From: Chamaecrista fasciculata
Taxonomy: Eukaryota; Streptophyta; Magnoliopsida; Fabales; Fabaceae
Length of the DNA stretch: 64,000 bases
Reading direction: 5' to 3'
NCBI GenBank assembly: GCA_003254925.1
Contig: QANZ01012406.1
Location: 70,962 to 134,961, forward strand
In this document: in pieces, positions 57,721 through 64,000 of the stretch
Position numbering within the stretch: position 1 is the first letter of the stretch
Layout: each line of letters begins with the position of its first letter
Position numbers and translations under genes: made by a program
The notes under the pieces: model-generated
Seen by the model: only the letters and a program-made list of their open reading frames with translations
What the model was told of the DNA's origin: nothing
The model's database searches: none

Positions 57721-60695
57721 ATGCAGAAGAGCCTGCAAGTTTGCCTTCTTCTTCTTCTTCTTCATCATTTCTTTATCATCATGGCTTCTGCAGGAGGTGA
57801 GTTCTTAGAATCTGAGCCTCTCTTCAATTTCATTAGAGCCATTGATCCCCAAAATGTACTTAACATAACCCAAATGGATTATTCTTCATCACATCCATGC
57901 TTCTTGCTGAATAAGGTCAAATTCAATAATGGTATTATAAGATGCAACTCAAAGGCCACCAATGTTATAGAAATAAGGCTTCAAAACTTGAACCTCAGTG
58001 GCATAATCAATGCAGATTCCTTATGTAGGCTACAAAGACTCAAAAGTGTTAATTTGGCACAGAATTACATCAGAGGAAGCATTCCTAGCTTAATTATGCA
58101 TTGCACAAGATTGGTGTATTTAAATCTAAGCAGCAATATGTTAAGTGGGAGGGTACCTAATAAAGCCTTAACAAAACTGAGATTTCTGAGAAAATTGGAT
58201 ATCTCAAACAATGATTTCTCTGGTAGGAGGCATCTTTTTGCTTATGATTCTAAGAGTTCAATGCCACCATCATCATCAGCAACAATATCTAGTGAAAACG
58301 ATGTATCTAGTAATAAACCATGGTATAAGGATGGAAAGACTATGATACCGATATCAATTGGCGTTGTGTTGTTTTTGGTATTTTTTTACTTTGTGGGGAA
58401 GAAGGCAGCTCAGTTAAACTCAGAGAGAGAGGCTTTTGAAGTTGAAGTCCATAAGCAGCAACAGGAGTCTAATTCTTCAGTGAAAAGGCCAAAACCTGTG
58501 GTTTCTGAAGAGGTGAAGCTGAAAGAAAGAGACTCAGAGCTCGTGTTTTTCGTTGAGGAACAAGAAAGGTTCACATTGGAGGATCTGCTTCAAGCCACGG
58601 CTGACTTGAGGAATGAGAGCTTTGGAAGCAGCCTTTACAAGGTAGTTCTTAAGAATAATATGCATTATGCAGTGAAAAGACTGAAGAATTTGCAGGTTTC
58701 TTCTGATGAATTTGGGGAAACTTTAAGACAGATAAGTGGTTTGAGGCACCAAAATATTCTTCCTCTTGTTGGATATCGTTCTACCAGTGAAGAAAAGCTT
58801 CTCATTTATAAGTACCAAAGCAATGGGAGCCTGCTATACCTTCTAAGGGGTAAGTTGAAACTAGAGATTTGAGTAATTAAACATATAAATTGGTTCCTGA
58901 AAGATATACGGATTGAGAACTCAATCTCTGGAAGTCTACTTTACACTCTTTAATTCCTAAAAGTCATGTAACCAATAAGTCTAGTCCTTTAGTCCCTGTA
59001 AAATAGCTTAAAGGACTAAAACTATATTGCCTCAACGACTTTCAAGAACTAAAGTGTATAAACTAAAACTTCAGAAATTGAATTGTTAACTTGTGTATTG
59101 TTCAGGGATCAAGTTGTATGTTTACTCTAGAAATTTTCAATATTAATGTAATTTTCATGTAAAACCAGTATATACTGTTGTGTTCTTTGTGTGATCAAGC
59201 GTATGTTGCATGATGTGCATATATAATCATTTAAACATTCACATGGGACTTGTTGATTAGCAGATATTGGATGTTTTATTCTGTTCCTCCGAAGAGTTTT
59301 TGGTATGTCTTTAATGTCATTTTCAAACATGGCCTAATGCGAAGTTGATGGAGTCCTTAAGTGCCTAAATGTTATTGAACAAGCTAAGTCATGATGGAAT
59401 ACCAAAAAATTACGGTGCTTTGTTATGACATGTTTCAATGATAGTTTATCACTCATGAGGAACAATAACTTCACTGTGTAAAAAGTACTTTGAATTTTGT
59501 AAAGTGACTGTAAAAAACCCTTTTTGTCAATTTTTTTTAAATTTTAAAATGCCCAATTTCCTTTCTGTTTTGTTATTATTGTTGCATTATTGACTCAAAC
59601 ACACAATTACCTATTGTTACATTAAATAATAGTCCTAAACAAAAAAAAGAAAGTGCTTTCAATTAAAATCTTAATAAAATGGGTATCACTTTTCATTGTT
59701 CGTGATTTTTTTTGCAAATGAAGTAAAGTTAAGAGAAACTTTGAGCATTTTAACCTATTAAAAATGAAATAATCTTTACAAGACTTAAAAGACATGGTTA
59801 AACTTTGAGGGACTACAAAACTAAGAAAAAGTGTATCTTTGGAGGGCTAAAATGCTTATTGACTGAATAGAATAAAAGTAAAACTCAGAAAGAAGAATTA
59901 TTATCACAACAGAGACAAGCAATTACTACATGTGAAAAGAAATTAGCATACACAAATGCATTTACTTCCCCAACAATAAAAATGGAGTCTTTTCTTTTTG
60001 CAGAATACATTGGAGGCAAAAAGGAATTCCCATGGAAACTGAGACTGTCTATAGCAGCTGGCATTGCAAGGGGTTTGGGCTTCTTATATCAGAAAATGAA
60101 AGACATGAATGAGATCATTCCTCATGGAAATCTCAAGCTCTCAAATATCCTTCTTAATGACCAAAATGAACCTCTAATAAGTGAGCATGGATTATCAAAG
60201 TTCATGGACCCAAATAGATCATTCCTCTTTTTCTCTCATGGATACACTGCCCCAGAAAAGAGCTTGACAGAAAAAGGTGATGTTTATAGCTTTGGAGTGA
60301 TTCTATTAGAATTATTAACAGGAAAGAGCATTGAAATAAACAGCATAGATCTTCCTAGATGGGTGAGGTCCATGGTTAGAGAGGAATGGACAGGAGAAGT
60401 ATTTGACAAGGAAATCAAGGGATCTGAGTATCAATGGGCTTTTCCTGTGCTGAACATAGCTCTTATGTGTGTCTCACATGCCCCTGGGAATCGACCGGCC
60501 ATGGAAGAAGTTCGAGAAAAGATCGATGCAATAGTGTGTGAACATGAACAGATGCAGATGCAGCTGCAGCAAGAGGAAGAGGAACATTTTGGTTCATCAT
60601 GTTGTAATAATGGTAGAGGGAATAAGCATGAAGAGTGTTGTTCACTCCACAAGATCATACCTGAGACATGGGATACTCCAGGATCAAATTATTGA
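57721..60695 (+). CDS. LRR receptor-like pseudokinase (LRR III type)
   Basis: Exons 57721-58849 and 60004-60695 (CTAAGGG|GTAAGT ... GCAG|AATAC, phase 1) give 606 aa. A signal peptide (about 1-25, VCLLLLLLHHFF) is followed by an LRR N-cap with a Cys, then three to four leucine-rich repeats (about 90-165, e.g. LKSVNLAQNYIRGSIP, LVYLNLSSNMLSGRVP). A transmembrane helix (about 207-226) leads to a kinase-like domain (about 283-535). AVKRL keeps the ATP-site lysine. The catalytic HRD is replaced by HGN (IPHGNLKLSNIL) and DFG by SEHG, so the domain is probably inactive, as in the group annotated as probable inactive receptor kinases such as At2g26730. The tail has a Q/E-rich helix and paired Cys. 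Such proteins act at the plasma membrane as co-receptors or scaffolds; the ligand is unknown. One MITE lies in the intron and another 4 bp past the stop codon. Confidence 0.9.
58871..59127 (+). mobile_element. MITE in the receptor-kinase intron
   Basis: The ends GAGTAATTAAACATATAAATTGG ... TTGTATGTTTACTC are inverted. Flanks TAGAGATTT (58862-58870) and TAGAAATTT (59128-59136) agree at 8/9. It starts 21 bp after the splice donor. Homologous to 60699-60971. Confidence 0.7.
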
Positions 60696-60698
60696 TGT

Positions 60699-60971
60699 GG
60701 AGTAAACATATAAATTGGTCCCTAAAAGATACATAAGTTAACAACTCAATCCCTAAAAATCTAATTCACACTCTTTAATCCTTAAAAGTCGTAGAACCAA
60801 TGCATTTTAGTTCTTTTGCCCATGCAAATTAGTTATTCGTAAAATGTAGGCTTAAAGGACTAAGTTGTATTGCGTCCACAACTTTCAAGAATTAAAGTAT
60901 GTAAATGAGATTTTTAAGGACTAACTTGTCAACTCATGTATCTTTAAGGACCAAATTGTATGTTTACTCAG
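60699..60971 (+). mobile_element. MITE just after the receptor-kinase stop codon
   Basis: 273 bp, homologous to and in the same orientation as 58871-59127 (GGAGTAAACATATAAATTGG ... TTGTATGTTTACTCAG). Flanks TATTGATGT (60690-60698) and TATTGATAT (60972-60980) agree at 8/9. The TGA stop codon (60693-60695) lies inside the left target duplication, so the element is part of the 3' UTR. Confidence 0.72.
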
Positions 60972-60980
60972 TATTGATAT

Positions 60981-61533
60981 TATAGACTTATTGTTGCTCC
61001 ACATGAGGTATATATACAGGTTTTAGAATTCAAAGCTGAAGAATTGCCATTTGGAGCAATATTGAAGATGATCATGACAAATATAACCAAAACCCCTTTG
61101 TGAAAACCATGGGCTTCATTTTCTGTAGTTAATGTTTTGAGCTAAGATACATGGTATTGTGATCTTTTTTTTTTTTTTTTCGTAAGGTATTGTGATCTTT
61201 TTACTCCTTAGAGAATTTGGTTCATTTGTTTACTTTTATATGCCTATATATGTTTACTGTGCAATGTGGTCTTTGATCGTGACTAAATACTTGAATAATA
61301 ATTTTTTTTTCAAAGGGAAGGACAAGACAGGATAAAAAAACACTGTCATTTATCTTAATTTTCCACTTTTGGCTCTGTTTAGTACAAGGATGTAAGGTGT
61401 GCCCATGTCAAGTTTCCAAGGCTTAGCAATGAATCTTGAAACTGGAATCTCTGTTTAGTACAAAGATCTAAATTATTGAATAAACGTTAAGCCTATATTA
61501 ATCCTAGATGAATAATTAATCAGAAAAGAAAAA
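60981..61533. other. 3' UTR of the receptor kinase and spacer
   Basis: AT-rich. Contains the micro-insertion at 61153-61202. No gene is seen. Confidence 0.45.
61153..61202 (-). mobile_element. Micro-insertion TTACG plus poly(A) (minus strand)
   Basis: Exact 17-bp repeats GGTATTGTGATCTTTTT (61153-61169 and 61186-61202) flank a 16-bp insert that on the minus strand is TTACG followed by eleven A. On that strand the duplication starts AAAAAGATC, as expected for LINE endonuclease cleavage at a TTTT/A-like site. Confidence 0.65.
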
Positions 61534-61895
61534 GGGGTCAACATAATTCTTGGCCAAATTATATCTTTCGCTCAGTTTTCAATTTAGTCTTATATTTTTT
61601 TTTATTACATTTTTTATCCCATATCTTTTAGTCCATTGTAGAATTAGTCTTATATCTTTGGATCAGGTGTAAAAGTGGTCTCATATTTTGTAAGAGGATT
61701 AATTAACGATTGATCTTTCTGTAAAAATATGAGACCAATTCTACAACCTAATCAAAAGATATGAGACAAAACGATATGAAACCAAATTGGGACCTTTTGC
61801 AAAAATATGAGACAAAAAATACAACAAAAAAAGATACATGACCAAATTAGAAACTTAGCAAAAAATATGAAACTAAATTTACACTTTGACCTTTT
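61534..61895. repeat. MITE-like inverted repeat
   Basis: Left 'aggggtcaacataattcttggccaaatt...tttagtcttatat' is mirrored at the right by 'acatgaccaaattagaaac...tttacactttgacct'. Internal blocks 'atatgagacaa' and 'gagaccaattcta' also pair with the left half. Boundaries approximate. Confidence 0.55.
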
Positions 61896-62451
61896 CTTTT
61901 TCTTGGTGAGATATTTTTTTCAACGGAATAAATTAATTTCTTAACACATTTGTAAATTGATTAAAAAATTAACAAAAAAAAGAGGGAAACTATAAAACCT
62001 CTTTTGTTTGTATTGTCTTTTCCTTAAAGTTTAATATTAGGATTTTTATAAAATCGAAAATAGTTACAAAATGAGAAACCAGAAAGGAAAAGAAATAAAA
62101 ACAAATATTTTATAATTAAGCCAAATAAAAACTAATGAAGCCTTTTTACTTCCAAAAGAAAAACAATAAACTTATTACCCCAGAACTCAAGTACAAGCCC
62201 AACCCTAAAAACAAAACTAAAATTTAAAAAAAGAAAAAAGAAAAATGCAGAAACGGCATCGTTTTGGGGCTAAAATTTCAGAAGTGGTAAGGAAATGCAA
62301 TAAAAGGCGCGAAAGAGAGAGAGGGTTTTGGTGGTTTTGTCGAGAAATGTGTGAGACTGAGACTAGGGTTTGAGAGAGAAGATAAAGGAAAGAAGAAAAG
62401 AAACCCAGAACAAGGATCATTCGGGAAGCAAAGAAAAAGAAACAGCATTTG
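61896..62451 (+). promoter_or_regulatory. Upstream region and first leader exon of the DUF659 gene
   Basis: A telo-box-like AACCCTAAAA (62202-62211) and AAACGGCATCGTTTT (about 62251-62265) precede a purine-rich, probably transcribed stretch with 'gagagagagaggg'. A donor-like TTTG|GTAAAA at 62451/62452 would end the first, non-coding exon. Inferred from sequence only. Confidence 0.4.
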
Positions 62452-62744
62452 GTAAAACCCTTTCTTTTATTTGATTTTATCGTGAAAACTCATCATATCG
62501 TGTCCTCTAACCATGTTGTCGTTTCTCATTGTTTTGCTACTATCTTGATCATCTTCTGCTAGTCGGGTTTTCGCTGTGAAGCCCCATTTAAGTCACTTGA
62601 AACGCATCTTCAAAAAGCTGCTTTCTTTTTTTGTTGCAAAAGGGTAAACAATCATTTATCACTTGACTCCCTCTTGCATCGATTTGTTTGATGCGTCTTC
62701 GTGTGTTTTTCTTTCTCCACTGCTAATGTGAAATATACTATACT

Positions 62745-63124
62745 ATGTGTTCTAGTTTGAGGAGCTCTCCTTAGATGCTCATTTTGGCTTTGTTTTAAGC
62801 ACTTAAAAGCATCATCATTCAATATTGTGCCAATGTGTTCTGGTTCGAGGAGCTGTTATAAGATGCACAGTGTGGCCTTGTTTTAAGCACTTTAAAGCAT
62901 CATTTCCCTGTTAATGTGTTCTGATTTGAGGAGCTGTCGTTACATGCGCTTTGTGATTGTTTTAAGCACTTATTATCGCCTTATTAATGTGTTCTGGTTC
63001 GAGGAGTTGCCATTAGGTGCACAATGTCGCTTTATTTTTAATCATTACCATGTAAATGTGATCTGGTCTGACGTGTTTCCATTAGATACACATTGTGGCT
63101 TTGTTTTAATCATTTGAATGCATT
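62745..63124 (+). repeat. Five degenerate repeats in the leader intron
   Basis: Units starting at 62745, 62833, 62914, 62987 and 63056 share ATGTGTTCTGGTTCGAGGAG, then 'tgcacattgtggctttgttttaagca'. Unit length falls from 88 to about 69 bp. A second, looser series built on 'gggctgttcagttgctg' follows at 63133-63420. Confidence 0.8.
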
Positions 63125-63533
63125 ATGATTTTGGGGCTGTTCAATGGCAGAACATTTTGGTGTTTCAAAGTGTCATTTTTATGTGTTTTGAATTTAAACT
63201 CTGGTTTGATATCTGACCTGTCACTGCATATCTTGGTTGCTTTGCGGTGTTTTAAAATGCCATTTTTATGGGTTTTAAATTGTGGTTTGAGGGCTGTTCA
63301 GTTGCTGTAAGTTTTGGTTTCAGGGCTGACCAGTGGCTGCATGTTTTGGTAGCATTTTGATATTTCGAAATGTCATTTTCATAGGTTTTAAAAGTCGGGT
63401 CTAAGGGCTGTTCAGGTGCTGTGTTGTTGAATTATTTGCTGCGTACTAGGTTTTTGATTGCTGATATATTCTTTTTACATTCCAGTGTTATTGTTCTCTT
63501 GTTTGAGACTTCGAGTGCTTCTGCTTGTCTATC

Positions 63534-64000
63534 ATGTCTGAAAGTGGGGCTGCTAGTTGTGATAGTGGACGTGGAACCAATAGTGGAGGTGAAACTGTTT
63601 CTTCTCAGAAAAGAAAACAATGGTCTGATGGTGATGAAGAAGGTAGTGATTCACAACCTAGTGCTCAAGAAAATAATCATTCAAGAGGAACTAGTGGGGC
63701 TAAAAGTGCACAGTTACAACAGTCTAAGGAAGATTTGAGGAAAGATCTTTCTCAACAAATTGCTCTGTTTTTTTATACTAGTGGTATTCCTTTAAAAAAT
63801 ATAGAAAGTCCAGAGTTTGTGGAAATGCTTCAAATGATAGGGAAGTGTGGTGTCGGTTTTAAAGCTCCTTGTCCTGATGAGCTCAGAGAGAAATTTTTTA
63901 AGCAAGAAGTGAAGGATGTAAGGAATATGGTTGAGGAGTACAAGAAAGAATGGAAAAGAACCGGTTGTACCATTATGTTAGATAGGTGGGCTGATAAAAA
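63534..64000 (+). CDS. DUF659 / hAT-transposase-like protein, 5' part only
   Basis: The frame opens at ATG 63534 and is still open at the window end (155 codons seen). It follows an acceptor-like ATTCCAG at 63485, so the whole coding start may lie in the second exon. The first 75 residues are polar, rich in S, G, E and Q, and lack the N-terminal BED finger usual in this family. From about residue 85 the sequence fits DUF659: IALFFYTSGIPLKNIESPEF, MIGKCGVGFKAPCPDELRE, then EEYKKEWKRTGCTIMLDRWADKK, the equivalent of the family's usual SDGWTDK. DUF659 is a piece of hAT-type transposases, often found in domesticated plant genes. Whether this is a gene or a transposon cannot be decided from the fragment. 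Confidence 0.8.
   Translation, partial: MSESGAASCDSGRGTNSGGETVSSQKRKQWSDGDEEGSDSQPSAQENNHSRGTSGAKSAQLQQSKEDLRKDLSQQIALFFYTSGIPLKNIESPEFVEMLQMIGKCGVGFKAPCPDELREKFFKQEVKDVRNMVEEYKKEWKRTGCTIMLDRWADK

Noticed and set aside
1..64000. CRISPR arrays, bacterial operons, phage or biosynthetic cluster
   Set aside because: Nothing of the kind is visible; intron-containing plant genes and plant retroelements explain the window.

Overview
This is a window of plant nuclear DNA, almost certainly from a eudicot. It is AT-rich, its genes have many GT-AG introns, and their products belong to plant families: a chloroplast DUF21/CBS protein, a FRIGIDA-like protein, a WNK kinase, an LRR-RLK and a DUF659 protein. 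LINEs with a YADD reverse transcriptase, tRNA-derived SINEs and many foldback/MITE repeats fill the space between genes. I cannot name the species. Three stretches of Ns mark assembly gaps (33120-33457, 41402, 44099-44127).

Layout. 1-8.4 kb is all mobile DNA: a foldback fragment, a polyA retroposon, a minus-strand LINE whose ORF2 is open for 1362 codons, a SINE, and a foldback element carrying another retroposon. 8.85-18.9 kb is a 14-exon gene for a 653-aa chloroplast DUF21/CBS/CorC protein (+). 19.4-22.8 kb is a nest: an inverted-repeat element holds a MITE in one arm and a 5'-truncated LINE in its loop. 25.9-28.9 kb is a CCCH/LOTUS/RRM RNA-binding protein gene (+). 29.9-31.6 kb is a small minus-strand gene related to plant C2H2-like proteins but lacking the finger. 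32-33.7 kb holds an Au-type SINE and a foldback whose centre is the 338-N gap. 37.75-39.9 kb is a FRIGIDA-like gene (-).

41.5-45.6 kb is a diverged tandem duplication. Both units carry an snRNA-type USE plus TATA arrangement and a splice-like structure, but no recognisable protein. 49.0-50.95 kb encodes a WNK11-type kinase (+). 57.7-60.7 kb encodes an LRR receptor pseudokinase (+), with one related MITE in its intron and another 4 bp after its stop codon. The right edge holds the start of a DUF659/hAT-like gene (+) behind a leader intron full of degenerate repeats.

The genes look like unrelated neighbours, not a pathway or cluster. I found no operon-like or defence-like system. The strongest unexpected pattern is a set of about ten tiny insertions (13 to about 63 bp, mostly under 35) between 34 and 61 kb. 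Each is flanked by an 8-17 bp direct repeat and is little more than an A-rich tail, most often preceded by GGCC (NGGCCAAA). They look like near-zero-length retropositions. Other points of interest are the duplicated USE/TATA units, an empty site for one MITE preserved in the opposite arm of the inverted repeat, and a double hairpin sharing one loop.
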